From: Bacteroidaceae bacterium
GTDB lineage: Bacteria; Bacteroidota; Bacteroidia; Bacteroidales; Bacteroidaceae
Direction: 5' to 3'
Assembly (NCBI GenBank): GCA_017451695.1
Contig: JAFTNW010000020.1
Span: forward strand, 54,720-118,719
DNA length: 64,000 nucleotides
Of the stretch, positions 9,222 to 18,238 are shown piece after piece. The translations under genes were made by a program, and so were the position numbers. Positions within the stretch are counted from its first letter, which is position 1; each line of letters opens with the position of its first letter. Below the pieces are notes generated by a model. That model ran no database searches, had not been told where the DNA came from, and saw only the letters and a list, made by a program, of their open reading frames with translations.

Positions 9222-9755
9222 GTGAAGAAAAAACTTGTTACGGAAATGGGGCGTATAGGGCGCGAGGAGTTTCTCTCCTCGCACAAACTGCCCCTTACCG
9301 TGGTGCTCGATAATATACGCAGTCTGCATAATGTAGGCTCGGTTTTTCGCACAAGCGATGCGTTCCGTGTGGAACGCATAGTGCTTTGCGGTATCACAGC
9401 CACACCACCCTCGGCCGAAATTCATAAAACCGCCCTCGGTGCCGAGGATGTTGTGCCCTGGCAACATTTCCCCGATACAATGGAGGCTGTTGCTATGCTT
9501 AAAAACGAGGGTTATGAGGTATATTCCATTGAACAATGCGAGGGTAGCGTTGCGTTGCAAGATTTTCCCCTTCAGGGGGGCAAACGATATGCCGTAATCA
9601 TGGGCAACGAGGTTAAAGGCGTGCAACAGCAGGTGGTGGATGCAAGCGATGGTGCAATAGAAATCCCTCAATTCGGCACAAAACACTCGCTCAATGTGTC
9701 GGTAACAGCCGGCATGGTCATTTGGGAATTTGCCAAGAAATTCGGCTGGGTGTAG
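9222..9755 (+). CDS. TrmH/SpoU-family RNA 2'-O-methyltransferase
   Basis: A 177-residue SPOUT-class enzyme with the three SpoU motifs: NVGSVFRTSD near 37, IMGNEVKGV near 127 and SLNVSVTAGMVIWE near 157. It transfers methyl from SAM to a ribose 2'-OH of tRNA or rRNA; the target is not evident. The start codon is GTG at 9222, 12 bp after the CoA-transferase stop, since no ATG precedes the conserved fold. It lacks an N-terminal substrate-binding domain, so it is a minimal form. It converges on the DUF4294 gene with only 6 bp between stops. Confidence 0.9.
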   Translation: MKKKLVTEMGRIGREEFLSSHKLPLTVVLDNIRSLHNVGSVFRTSDAFRVERIVLCGITATPPSAEIHKTALGAEDVVPWQHFPDTMEAVAMLKNEGYEVYSIEQCEGSVALQDFPLQGGKRYAVIMGNEVKGVQQQVVDASDGAIEIPQFGTKHSLNVSVTAGMVIWEFAKKFGWV

Positions 9756-9761
9756 CAGGGC

Positions 9762-10364
9762 TTACAGTTGTCCGTTCAATACAAGCACCACCACGCGCTC
9801 AATCATAAAATCCTCTCCTGTGGGGTCGTATGTCTTTTTGAGGCTGGCACCAAAGAGCTTGGCAAAGGATTGATAAAAAACCGCCTTGAATGAGCCCATG
9901 AACAGCTTTATCAGTTGGTATGCGCTCTGGTCGCATTCCCTGTCAATTAGTTTTATCAACAGTTTGCCCTGCCTGAATGTGAGTTTTTTCATTTTGGGTG
10001 TGTAGGCCTCTTTCAATTCCTTCTCCTTTTTATCGAGGTATTTTTTACGCGCCTTGTCATTGGGCAGTAATTTCAGTTGTTCTTGGGTATCGTATATTAT
10101 GTCGCGTATTTCCGCTGCTAGCGGAATGGTCTTTTTTACATCGCGCACCAATCGGCCATAATATCTCTGCTCCTTTTGATTCTTGAAAATAAGGGGTGCG
10201 TATGCATAATATGTAGGCAGTATTATGTGAGGAATCTTTTTCCCTTCGTGGTCGCTTGCCCCCACAATGAATTTTACCCCATCATCGGTGGTTATCTTGG
10301 TTTGCGCTGCGGCGGGGCATAGCGTAAACAGCATAATAATCATGGTGCTTGCAATTCCTTTCAT
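9762..10364 (-). CDS. DUF4294 exported protein
   Basis: A 200-residue protein with a signal peptide ending near AAAQ (about residue 21), then IPHIILPTYYAYAPLIFKNQKEQRYYGRLVRDVKKT, which is the conserved core of the Bacteroidetes family DUF4294. The middle is Lys/Glu-rich (KKYLDKKEKELKEAYTPKMKK) and likely helical. Function unknown. It stands alone between convergent trmH and divergent LOG genes. Confidence 0.82.
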   Translation of the reverse strand: MKGIASTMIIMLFTLCPAAAQTKITTDDGVKFIVGASDHEGKKIPHIILPTYYAYAPLIFKNQKEQRYYGRLVRDVKKTIPLAAEIRDIIYDTQEQLKLLPNDKARKKYLDKKEKELKEAYTPKMKKLTFRQGKLLIKLIDRECDQSAYQLIKLFMGSFKAVFYQSFAKLFGASLKKTYDPTGEDFMIERVVVLVLNGQL

Positions 10365-10481
10365 GTGGGCGGGTGCTACCTGTTTCTGTGGTTCAAAGGT
10401 AGTTCAAAAAAACATCATTTACCCGCATTGTTTCTTAAAAAAGAAAAAATGGCTATATTAGCGACAAAATAGTATTGGATA

Positions 10482-11021
10482 ATGAAAAAGATAGCCATTT
10501 TTTGTGCCGCATCGGAGGAGATTGATGCGAAATATGTTGCTGCGGCCCGCGAGGTTGGTACGATGCTTGGCTCTATGGGGTGCGCGCTTGTCTATGGCGG
10601 TGCGCGTGCCGGTCTTATGGAGGCCACCGCGGCTGCGGCAAAGGAGGCAGGCGCGTATATTGTGGGTGTGGTGCCCGTGGTGCTTGAGGAGCGTAACCGT
10701 GTGAGCGGTTTGATAGACGAGAAGATTCATACCCGCAACCTGAGCGAGCGCAAGGATATAATGGTGGAGCAGAGCAATCTGCTTGTTGCTCTGCCGGGTG
10801 GCATCGGCACGCTCGACGAGATTTTTCACACAATGGCAGCCGCTACCATAGGTTACCACAGCAAGCGTGTGGTGCTTTACAATGTCGATGGTTTCTGGGA
10901 TGGGATGGTGGCTCTCTTGCGGCAGATGTCGGCTGCGGCATTTGTGCGTGGAAGCTTAGATAAATATCTTGTTGTGGCAAACGGCATAGAAGAACTTAAA
11001 AACCTTATAGATGAGGTATAG
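10482..11021 (+). CDS. LOG-family protein (cytokinin riboside 5'-monophosphate phosphoribohydrolase type)
   Basis: Rossmann-like protein of 179 residues with the LOG signature PGGIGTLDEIF near residue 106 and the upstream Gly-rich loop VYGGARAGLME. LOG proteins split nucleoside 5'-monophosphates into base and ribose 5-phosphate. In bacteria without cytokinin use they probably act on purine nucleotides. A TATATTAGC element about 30 bp before the ATG may be the promoter. The next gene begins four bases after its stop. Confidence 0.88.
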   Translation: MKKIAIFCAASEEIDAKYVAAAREVGTMLGSMGCALVYGGARAGLMEATAAAAKEAGAYIVGVVPVVLEERNRVSGLIDEKIHTRNLSERKDIMVEQSNLLVALPGGIGTLDEIFHTMAAATIGYHSKRVVLYNVDGFWDGMVALLRQMSAAAFVRGSLDKYLVVANGIEELKNLIDEV

Positions 11022-11025
11022 CGGT

Positions 11026-11952
11026 ATGGGAAAAATAATAGGCATAGGCGAAACGGTTTACGATATTCTTTTTAAGAATGGCTCTCCCGTGGGCGGGGTG
11101 CCGGGTGGTTCGGTATATAACAGCATAATATCCATTGGGCGCATGGGGCTCCCGGCTGCGTTCATCAGTGAGGTGGGCAACGATAAGTTGGGCGAAATTA
11201 TCACTGCTCATTTGCGGGATAGCGGGGTGGATACCTCGTCGCTTTGTTGCTTCTCCGATGGAAAATCGCCTCTTTCGCTTGCCTTTCTCGATGAGCATGG
11301 CGATGCCGATTATATCTTCTATAAGGATTATCCGGCCAACCGCCTTGCTGTGGAATTTCCGCAGGTGGGGCAGGGCGATATTGTGCTGTGCGGTTCATAC
11401 TTTGTGCTCAACCCCGTGCTTCGCAGCAAGGTAAAGCCCTTTTTGCAACGTGCCCATGAACAAGGGGCAATAATATATTACGATATAAATTTTCGTAAAA
11501 ACCATGTTGCCGAGCGCGAACAGTTGCTCCCCACTATTATTGAAAATATGGAGTTTGCGACTATTGTACGCGGCTCGGCCGATGATTTCCGCTACCTCTT
11601 CGGCAATACCGATGGTACCGATATTTATATGTCGCGCATAGCCCCGCACTGCAAGAATTTCATATTCACAAGCGGTGGCGGGCCTGTAACACTTTTCACC
11701 CCCTCGTTCACAGCGCAGTATGCGGTAAAAGAGGTGGAGGTGCGCAGCACAGTGGGTGCAGGCGACAATTTCAATGCCGGTGTCGTTTATGGTTTGTGGT
11801 GTTCGTCGGTTACCCGCGACAACATTGCTGCACTTTCCCGCACGGCATGGGATTCCATTATGGAATGCGGCCTTGCTTTCAGTGCCCATGCATGCACGCT
11901 CTATGATAATTACATAGACAAGGAGTGGGCAATGCGGTTTGGGAAGGATTGA
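11026..11952 (+). CDS. PfkB-family carbohydrate kinase
   Basis: Ribokinase-fold sugar kinase of 308 residues from the ATG at 11026 (MGKIIGIGETVYD). An ATG at 11011 overlapping the LOG stop is possible but less likely. Signatures are the N-terminal Gly-Gly pair in VGGVPGGSVYN and the ATP/catalytic motif VGAGDNFNAG near 244-253, in which Asp is the general base. The substrate (fructose, adenosine or another sugar) is not determined. It is operonic with the LOG gene, which would fit nucleoside/ribose turnover, but that link is inference. Its stop abuts the stop of the sigma factor gene on the other strand with no gap. Confidence 0.87.
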   Translation: MGKIIGIGETVYDILFKNGSPVGGVPGGSVYNSIISIGRMGLPAAFISEVGNDKLGEIITAHLRDSGVDTSSLCCFSDGKSPLSLAFLDEHGDADYIFYKDYPANRLAVEFPQVGQGDIVLCGSYFVLNPVLRSKVKPFLQRAHEQGAIIYYDINFRKNHVAEREQLLPTIIENMEFATIVRGSADDFRYLFGNTDGTDIYMSRIAPHCKNFIFTSGGGPVTLFTPSFTAQYAVKEVEVRSTVGAGDNFNAGVVYGLWCSSVTRDNIAALSRTAWDSIMECGLAFSAHACTLYDNYIDKEWAMRFGKD

Positions 11953-12456
11953 CTATATAAAATCTTTCAGTTCTTCTTGAAGAATGCGTCGAGAGAAAAA
12001 TATGCGGCTTTTAACCGTGCCTAACGGTAATGCCAATTTGTCTGCAATTTCGCGATATTTGTATCCTTTTATATGCATGACAAATGGTATGCGCATTTCG
12101 TCGGATAGCGAATTTATGGCCTTTTTGATTTCTTTCAGGTCGTAATCATTTTCGGCAATATAGTCTTCGCTCTCTTTTGCTTGATTTAGTTGGAAAAGGT
12201 TTTCGCTGGAATCTACAAATGTTTGTTCACGGGTTACTTTGCGATAATTATTTATAAATATATTACGCATGATTGTAAATAGCCAGCCTTTGAAATTAGT
12301 GTCGGGCTCGTACTTGTCGCTATTGACAAGTGCTTTGAGCGATGTTTCTTGAAGCAGGTCGTTGGCTTCCTCCTTGTCGTTGGTGAGCTTGTAAGCAAAT
12401 CGTTGCAATTCGGATTGAGCCTCTAAAAGCTCTCTTTTGAAATTGACCGTATTCAT
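11953..12456 (-). CDS. ECF-type RNA polymerase sigma factor
   Basis: 167 residues from the ATG at 12454-12456 (MNTVNFKRELL); a longer frame from 12504 has no support. Region 2 shows the typical AYKLTNDKEEANDLLQETSLKAL and NFKGWLFTIMRNIFINNYRK. Region 4 is INSLSDEMRIPFVMHIKGYKYREIADKLALPLGTVKSRIFFSRR with its helix-turn-helix. No anti-sigma factor or TonB receptor lies next to it, so it is an orphan ECF sigma factor, a class that in Bacteroides answers to stress. Confidence 0.93.
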   Translation of the reverse strand: MNTVNFKRELLEAQSELQRFAYKLTNDKEEANDLLQETSLKALVNSDKYEPDTNFKGWLFTIMRNIFINNYRKVTREQTFVDSSENLFQLNQAKESEDYIAENDYDLKEIKKAINSLSDEMRIPFVMHIKGYKYREIADKLALPLGTVKSRIFFSRRILQEELKDFI

Positions 12457-12752
12457 ATACCTTATGTTATATAATGCTTGATGTGGTCCTGTAACGAACC
12501 TCAAAGCAGTTGCACACTAAGCTTCGTATGGAAGCAAAACGTCGTTTACTAAATTTCTTTCCCATTTTTTTTGTTCATTTTATTGTATAAATTAAGAATA
12601 TTATTGTATTTTTGTAGTAAAATATTGTTCTTTTAAGAATGATAAATCTTATAAGCAGTACAAATATAAGAATAACGTGAAATATACCAAGATAAATAAG
12701 AATTAAAAAACTTAAAATTCTCAATATTTATAAACGTTCTAAATAATATAAT
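12457..12752. other. 296-bp AT-rich intergenic region
   Basis: This gap lies between divergent sigma factor and S24 regulator genes. It is very AT-rich from about 12540 on. A TATTTTTG box at 12606-12613 on the plus strand could start transcription of the S24 gene with a long (about 140 nt) leader. I see no stable hairpin or operator repeat and no credible small gene. Confidence 0.5.
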
Positions 12753-13439
12753 ATGCAAATGGGTGTGCAGCAACGACTTATATCTTTTATAGAGTATAAG
12801 AATTTAAGCAAGAATGCTTTTGAGTCTAAATGTGGGCTATCTAAAAGATATGTAAGCAATCTAAAAGGTGTTCCCGGGCGACTTGTAATTAAGAAAATAT
12901 GTGTCGCTTTTCCGGAGTTAAATATTTCGTGGCTCATCAGCGGTGAGGGCGAGATGATAAAAACTGAAAAAACCAATATGGATTCGGAGGAGCCTGTTTT
13001 TGTGGATGCCGAAGCAATTGATATAGAAAATGCGCGCGCCCCCATTCTTCCAACGATTATAGCTAACCGTTCCGATATTGATATACTCGACTATATTCGC
13101 AAAAATGCCAACGATGTGGAGCGTTCCCGTTTAATAGTGTTGGATACTCCGATAGATTTGTGGCATATGGTGCGCGATGAATCGCTAATGCCTGCTTTCC
13201 GCATAGGTGATAAGGTCGCTTTGCTTGCATATCCAAAAGGAGAGGAGAAGATAATACCGGGAAAGCTGTATGCTATTGATACGTGTTGTAACGGGCTTAT
13301 CCTGCGAAAACTTTATCCTCATGAGGATGGTTATATTGCACGCTCGTTCAATGATGTGGTTTATCCGGATTTTCACATAGCCGATTCGGATATTATACGA
13401 ATATACAGAGTGGTTTTTATGGGACGCAGTATTATTTGA
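12753..13439 (+). CDS. HTH/S24 peptidase-like regulator (CI/LexA-like)
   Basis: A 228-residue protein with an N-terminal helix-turn-helix (about 5-65: NAFESKCGLSKRYVSNLKG) and a C-terminal S24 domain. Ser144 in DESLMPAFRIGD and Lys186 in LILRKLY match the Ser-Lys dyad. I see no clear Ala-Gly or Cys-Gly self-cleavage site in the linker. No phage genes are nearby, so this is a chromosomal orphan regulator of a kind common in Bacteroides. A strand-specific terminator follows its stop. The S24 dyad implies response to a damage-type signal, but targets are unknown. Confidence 0.88.
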   Translation: MQMGVQQRLISFIEYKNLSKNAFESKCGLSKRYVSNLKGVPGRLVIKKICVAFPELNISWLISGEGEMIKTEKTNMDSEEPVFVDAEAIDIENARAPILPTIIANRSDIDILDYIRKNANDVERSRLIVLDTPIDLWHMVRDESLMPAFRIGDKVALLAYPKGEEKIIPGKLYAIDTCCNGLILRKLYPHEDGYIARSFNDVVYPDFHIADSDIIRIYRVVFMGRSII

Positions 13440-13504
13440 CGATTTTGCAGTTGCAGGCATCTATATTTTCTGCAACCTATTTGCAAAAGGTATATATTAT
13501 TTTT

Positions 13505-13545
13505 GCATTGTAATTTGGACTTGGTCCGGGTTGCAATGCTTTTTT
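13505..13545 (+). terminator. Intrinsic terminator after the S24 gene
   Basis: A 16-bp stem (13505-13520 pairing with 13524-13539) with a 3-nt TTG loop is followed by T6. Four of the pairs are G-U in the plus-strand RNA; on the minus strand they become A-C mismatches. The hairpin is therefore strong only for plus-strand transcripts, which fits a terminator 66 nt after the S24 stop. Confidence 0.8.
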
Positions 13546-13571
13546 ATTTGCACAGCAATATATATTCGATT

Positions 13572-15140
13572 ATGAAAAACATACTCTTTGCGGCAGCGCT
13601 GCTTGCCTTGTTTGGTTGTGGGGGGCACAGCCATAAGAACGATGCACACGAGCACGAGCATCCTGTACTCAATGCTACAAAATATAGTTCATCCATAGAA
13701 CTTTTTGTGCAGTACGACGAATTGGTGGCAGGGCACAAGGCCTCAGTTGTGGCATATGTTACCGAATTGCCATCGTTCAAGCCTTTTGATGGCGGAGCAA
13801 TAGGCGTTGCGCTAAAAGCGGGTGAGAACAACATTGCTATTACGGTAGAGCCGCAAAGCAAGGGTGTCTATGGCTTTACACTATCCCCCACTGAAGCTGC
13901 TGTGGGCAATCTCGTCTTTACTATTGATGACCGGGAATATCCTATTCATGTGCATGTTGAGTGCGGGCATGACCACGAAGAGGGGCATGCACACTCGCAT
14001 GGCGATGCCCACAATCACGGTGAGGCTCATAAGGAACTTTCGCATGGCGAGAGCGGGCACACTGCCCATGCTGGCCATGCTCACAACCACGATGCAGCCG
14101 CCCATTCTCATGAGAACAATATATCATTCAGCAAGGAACAGAGTTGGAAGATTGATTTTGCAACAGCTCCCGCTGCTACAAGTACTTTTGCCGGTGCGGT
14201 GAAAGTGGCTGCACAGGTAACAGCCACTCCCGATAATTTCACAACCCTTGTGGCGTCGGCAAGCGGTAAGGTACAGTTTGCCGGCAATGTGGTTGCGGGC
14301 AAAGCGGTGCGTGCCGGTGAGCCACTGTTTGTGTTGCTGGGTGGCAATGTTACCGATAACGATGCGGCTGTTAAATTTGCTGCTGCCGAGAGCAACTACT
14401 CTGTGGCTAAGAGCGATTTTGAGCGTAAGGCGGCTCTTTACAAAGAGAATATTGTTTCCCGTCGCGACTATGAGGCCGCAGAGGCCGCCTATAAACAAGC
14501 GGCTGCCGTCTATGAGAGTATGAAACGCAGCTACTCGGCAGGCGAGGTCTCTATAAAATCATCTATCGGCGGTTATGTGGCATCCTTGCTTGTGGCCAAT
14601 GGCGACTATGTGCAGGCGGGCACTCCGCTTGCGGTTATACAGCGCGACGGCGATATGAATATCTCGGCCGAGCTGCCTGTGCGCTATGCACAGATGCTTA
14701 AAAACGTGGCAACCATAAATGTAGAATTGCCCGGTGGAAAGGCGTATGCCATGGACGAGATTGGGGCACGCCTCACAGCCGTGGGGTCGTCGGTTAATAA
14801 TTGTGCAATGGTGCCTGTTACTGTTACCGCCCGCCACACAGGCGATGTGCTTGCGGGCAGCATAGTTACCTTGCACCTGGCTGCCGAGGGCGATATTCCC
14901 CACGTTGTTGTGCCCGGCACCGCGTTGGTCGAGGAGATGGGTAATTTCTTCGTCTTTGTGCAGCACACCCCTGTTTCGTTTGAAAAACGCGAAGTGGAGG
15001 TAGGTGCCACCGATGGTGTGCATGTGCAGTTGCTCAAAGGTGTAAAGGCCGGCGAGCGTGTGGTTACAAAGGGTGGTGTATCGCTTAAACTATCGCAAGG
15101 GGCGGCAGCGCTCGATCCCCATGCAGGGCATGTTCATTAA
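13572..15140 (+). CDS. RND efflux periplasmic adaptor, His-rich lipoprotein (CusB/CzcB-like)
   Basis: Membrane-fusion protein of 522 residues from the ATG at 13572. The N terminus is a lipoprotein signal (LLALFGCGG, Cys16). A first small beta domain is followed by a very His-rich stretch at about 129-186, with 18 His in some 58 residues (GHDHEEGHAHSHGD and similar). The HlyD-type barrel-sandwich and helical hairpin regions follow (SASGKVQFAGNVVAGKAVRAGEPLF; AALYKENIVSRRDYEAAEAAY). The protein should link the inner-membrane pump encoded 13 bp downstream to an outer-membrane channel. The His cluster suggests capture of Zn, Cu, Ni or Co. No outer-membrane factor is in this operon. Confidence 0.9.
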   Translation: MKNILFAAALLALFGCGGHSHKNDAHEHEHPVLNATKYSSSIELFVQYDELVAGHKASVVAYVTELPSFKPFDGGAIGVALKAGENNIAITVEPQSKGVYGFTLSPTEAAVGNLVFTIDDREYPIHVHVECGHDHEEGHAHSHGDAHNHGEAHKELSHGESGHTAHAGHAHNHDAAAHSHENNISFSKEQSWKIDFATAPAATSTFAGAVKVAAQVTATPDNFTTLVASASGKVQFAGNVVAGKAVRAGEPLFVLLGGNVTDNDAAVKFAAAESNYSVAKSDFERKAALYKENIVSRRDYEAAEAAYKQAAAVYESMKRSYSAGEVSIKSSIGGYVASLLVANGDYVQAGTPLAVIQRDGDMNISAELPVRYAQMLKNVATINVELPGGKAYAMDEIGARLTAVGSSVNNCAMVPVTVTARHTGDVLAGSIVTLHLAAEGDIPHVVVPGTALVEEMGNFFVFVQHTPVSFEKREVEVGATDGVHVQLLKGVKAGERVVTKGGVSLKLSQGAAALDPHAGHVH

Positions 15141-15153
15141 AACAGGGGAGACT

Positions 15154-18100
15154 ATGCTTAACAGAATAATAAAATTTTCGCTTAACAACAAGCTGCCGCT
15201 ACTGCTGGCTGTGGTGCTCACCGTTATAGGCGGTATATATTCGGTGCGCAACATCGAGGTCGATGTATTCCCCGACCTCACCATGCCCACAGTGGTAATT
15301 CTCACCGATGCTGCCGATATGGCACCCGAAGAGATTGAACGCCTTGTAACCTTCCCCATAGAGACGGCCGTGAACGGTGCCACAAACGTGCGCCGTGTGC
15401 GCTCATCGTCGTCGCAGGGATTCTCCTTTGTGTGGGTGGAGTTCGATTGGGGCATGGATATATACAAAGCACGCCAAATCATCAGTGAGAAGATGGGTCT
15501 TTTATCGGGGCAGCTTCCCGATGGTATTGTGCCAATGCTTGCCCCGCAATCGAGTGTCATGGGCGAAATTATGTTCATAGGTATGCGTGCCCGCAGCACC
15601 TCAATGATGGAGTTGCGCACCCTTGCCGAGTGGGTGGTTAAGCCTGCGATTCTTGCTACGGGCGGTGTGTCGCAGGTAACAATCATAGGTGGCGACTACA
15701 AGCAGTATCAGGTGCTTGCCTGCCCTGTGAAGATGGATATGTATGGCGTTACAATGCCAGAACTCGAAGCCGCCGTAGCCGCAATGAGTGTGAACACGGG
15801 CGCCGGTGTGGTGCGCGACTTTGGTAATGAATATAACCTGCGCAGCATGGGCCGCACCAACGATGTGAACGAGCTTGGCAACACTCTTGTGAAGATGAAC
15901 GGCGATGCTCCCGTGCGTGTGGCCGATGTGGCCGATGTGGTGGTGGCACCCGCGGTAAGGCAGGGCTATGCGGCGCAGAACGGTGAGCCCTCTATAATTC
16001 TTTCAATATCCAAGCAACCGGGTATAAACACCCTGAATGTAACGCAGAATATAGAGCGCAACCTCGAAAGCATTGCAAAATCGCTGCCTGCCGATGTGTC
16101 GTTCGATACCTCGATATTCCGTCAGGCCGACTACATACAGGCATCGGTAAACAATGTGGGGCAGTCGCTTATAGAGGGTGCCGTGTGTGTTATCTTGGTG
16201 CTTTTCCTCTTCCTCACGAGCATGCGCACCACGGTAATATCCATTCTGGCTATTCCCTTGTCGTTGCTTGGTACTATTATTGTGCTCTATCTTGTGGGTA
16301 TGGATATAAATACAATGACCTTGGGCGGTATGTGTATAGCAATAGGTTCGTTGGTGGATGATGCCATAATAGATGTTGAGAATGTATATAAACGCCTGCG
16401 ACAAAATCGTTTGTTGCCACAAAACGAGCGTCGTTCTGCATTCACTGTGGTATATGAGGCCTCGTCGGAGATTCGTGCATCCATCATACATGCCACGCTC
16501 ATAATCATAGTTACATTTATGCCGCTCTTCTTTTTGAGCGGGCTCGAAGGGCGCATGCTCAAACCGCTTGGCATCGCATACATAGTGGCGTTGCTTATGT
16601 CACTGTTAGTGGCAATGACGGTTACCCCCCTGCTGTGCAAATTGATGCTCTCGGGCGATGGCTATCTGTGCAGGGTTGAAAAGAAAAATTGGGTTGATAA
16701 ATGGTTGCTCACAAGCTATTCGCACTCGCTTGGCAAGGCTATTGCCAATTCCAAAAAGATTATAGTGTCGTTGGTTCTTTTGTTTGTGCTTTGTCTGCTG
16801 CTTTTTGCAGGCATGGGCCGCAGTTTCTTGCCCGAGTTTAACGAAAAGGCGCTCACCATAGCCGCAGTTTCGCGCCCCGGTGTGTCGCTCGAAGAGTCCA
16901 ATCGCATAGGTGCGCTCATTGAAAAGGAGCTATTGCAGATACCCGAGGTTACAAGCACGGCTCGTCGCACAGGCCGTGGCGAGCTCGATGAGCACTCGCA
17001 AACCTCCAACGGTGCCGAGATTGATGTCAATTTTGAACTTGGCGAGCGTAGCAAGGCCGATTTCCTGCACGATGTACGCAGCCGCCTTGCCGCAATCCCT
17101 GGGGTGGTAACGTCGGTGGGGCAGCCTTTGGAGCATCGCATAGACCACATGGTATCGGGCACACAGGCCGATTTGGCTATCAAAATTTTCGGCCCCGATT
17201 TAAGTACCCTCTTCCGCACCGGTACCGAGATTAAATCCTTGCTTGCAACTTTTCCACAAGTGGTGGATGTAAATGTGGAGCAGCAGGTGGAAACACCGCA
17301 GTTGCAGATACGCGCCCGTCGCGACAGGCTTGCCTACTATGGCGTTACCATGGAGCAGTTCAACGGCTTTGTGCAGGCGGCTTTCCCGGGTAAGAAGTTA
17401 GGCGCGGTGTACGAGGGTGAGCGCTCTTTTGACCTCATAATACGCCTGAACAAGGATTATACCGAGAGCATTGATGGTGTCAAGAATGCGCTCATAGATA
17501 CCCCGCAAGGCAAGGTGGCACTTACCGAGGTTGCCGATGTGGTGTCGGTGGGTGGCCCGGGCAGCATCAGCCGCGAGAATGTGCAGCGCAAGGTGGTAGT
17601 GTCGGCGAATATCACAGGTGGCGACATTGCAGGCACGGTGGAACGCATAGAGCAATATCTTGAAAAGGAACTGCCACTTGCCGAGGGCTATCGCTTGGAG
17701 TATGGCGGGCAGTTCGAAAGTGCAGCATCGGCTTCGCGCACGCTGTGGCTCACAACCGCTGTTGCCGTGCTTGTGGTATTTGTGCTGCTCTATGGCGAGT
17801 TCAAGAATGCCACACTGTCGCTCACAGTGCTCATCAATTTGCCGCTTGCACTCATTGGCGGCATAATAGCTACATATATATCATCGGGTGTAATGAGTAT
17901 TCCTGCAATCATAGGTCTTATCACGCTGTTTGGTATTGCTACGCGCAATGGTATTTTGCTTGTGTCGCGCTACCAGCATCTGCGTGCTGCGGGTATGGGG
18001 CTCGATGAGGCTGTGCTGTCAGGTTCGGCCGACCGCCTTGCCCCTATCCTCATGACGGCCTTTACATCGGCACTCGCGCTCATTCCCATGATTCTTGCTG

Positions 18101-18234
18101 GTGACAAAAGCGGCAACGAGATTCAGAGTCCTATGGCCGTGGTGGTGCTTGGCGGCCTTCTGTCATCCACTTTCCTCAATGTGTATGTAATTCCCATTGT
18201 TTATCGTTGGGTAGTGCGCAAGGGTTGGGCATAG
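15154..18234 (+). CDS. RND efflux transporter, CusA/CzcA-like
   Basis: Inner-membrane proton-driven pump of 1026 residues, the usual length for RND proteins with 12 TM helices and two large periplasmic loops. It starts MLNRIIKFSLNNKLPLL after an AGGGGAG ribosome site. TM4 contains SLVDDAIIDVENVYKR, with the acidic pair needed for proton relay, and the first loop shows the RND start VRNIEVDVFPDLTMPTVVI. The His-rich adaptor upstream suggests a heavy-metal (HME) substrate, but drug or bile-acid export cannot be excluded. It converges on the histidine kinase gene with 4 bp between stops. Confidence 0.92.
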   Translation: MLNRIIKFSLNNKLPLLLAVVLTVIGGIYSVRNIEVDVFPDLTMPTVVILTDAADMAPEEIERLVTFPIETAVNGATNVRRVRSSSSQGFSFVWVEFDWGMDIYKARQIISEKMGLLSGQLPDGIVPMLAPQSSVMGEIMFIGMRARSTSMMELRTLAEWVVKPAILATGGVSQVTIIGGDYKQYQVLACPVKMDMYGVTMPELEAAVAAMSVNTGAGVVRDFGNEYNLRSMGRTNDVNELGNTLVKMNGDAPVRVADVADVVVAPAVRQGYAAQNGEPSIILSISKQPGINTLNVTQNIERNLESIAKSLPADVSFDTSIFRQADYIQASVNNVGQSLIEGAVCVILVLFLFLTSMRTTVISILAIPLSLLGTIIVLYLVGMDINTMTLGGMCIAIGSLVDDAIIDVENVYKRLRQNRLLPQNERRSAFTVVYEASSEIRASIIHATLIIIVTFMPLFFLSGLEGRMLKPLGIAYIVALLMSLLVAMTVTPLLCKLMLSGDGYLCRVEKKNWVDKWLLTSYSHSLGKAIANSKKIIVSLVLLFVLCLLLFAGMGRSFLPEFNEKALTIAAVSRPGVSLEESNRIGALIEKELLQIPEVTSTARRTGRGELDEHSQTSNGAEIDVNFELGERSKADFLHDVRSRLAAIPGVVTSVGQPLEHRIDHMVSGTQADLAIKIFGPDLSTLFRTGTEIKSLLATFPQVVDVNVEQQVETPQLQIRARRDRLAYYGVTMEQFNGFVQAAFPGKKLGAVYEGERSFDLIIRLNKDYTESIDGVKNALIDTPQGKVALTEVADVVSVGGPGSISRENVQRKVVVSANITGGDIAGTVERIEQYLEKELPLAEGYRLEYGGQFESAASASRTLWLTTAVAVLVVFVLLYGEFKNATLSLTVLINLPLALIGGIIATYISSGVMSIPAIIGLITLFGIATRNGILLVSRYQHLRAAGMGLDEAVLSGSADRLAPILMTAFTSALALIPMILAGDKSGNEIQSPMAVVVLGGLLSSTFLNVYVIPIVYRWVVRKGWA

Positions 18235-18238
18235 TGTC

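Noticed and set aside
13498..13505. TATTTTTG as the RND operon promoter
   Set aside because: Kept only as a possibility: the box overlaps the base of the S24 terminator stem and the nearest TTTG is 14 bp away, short of the usual 19.
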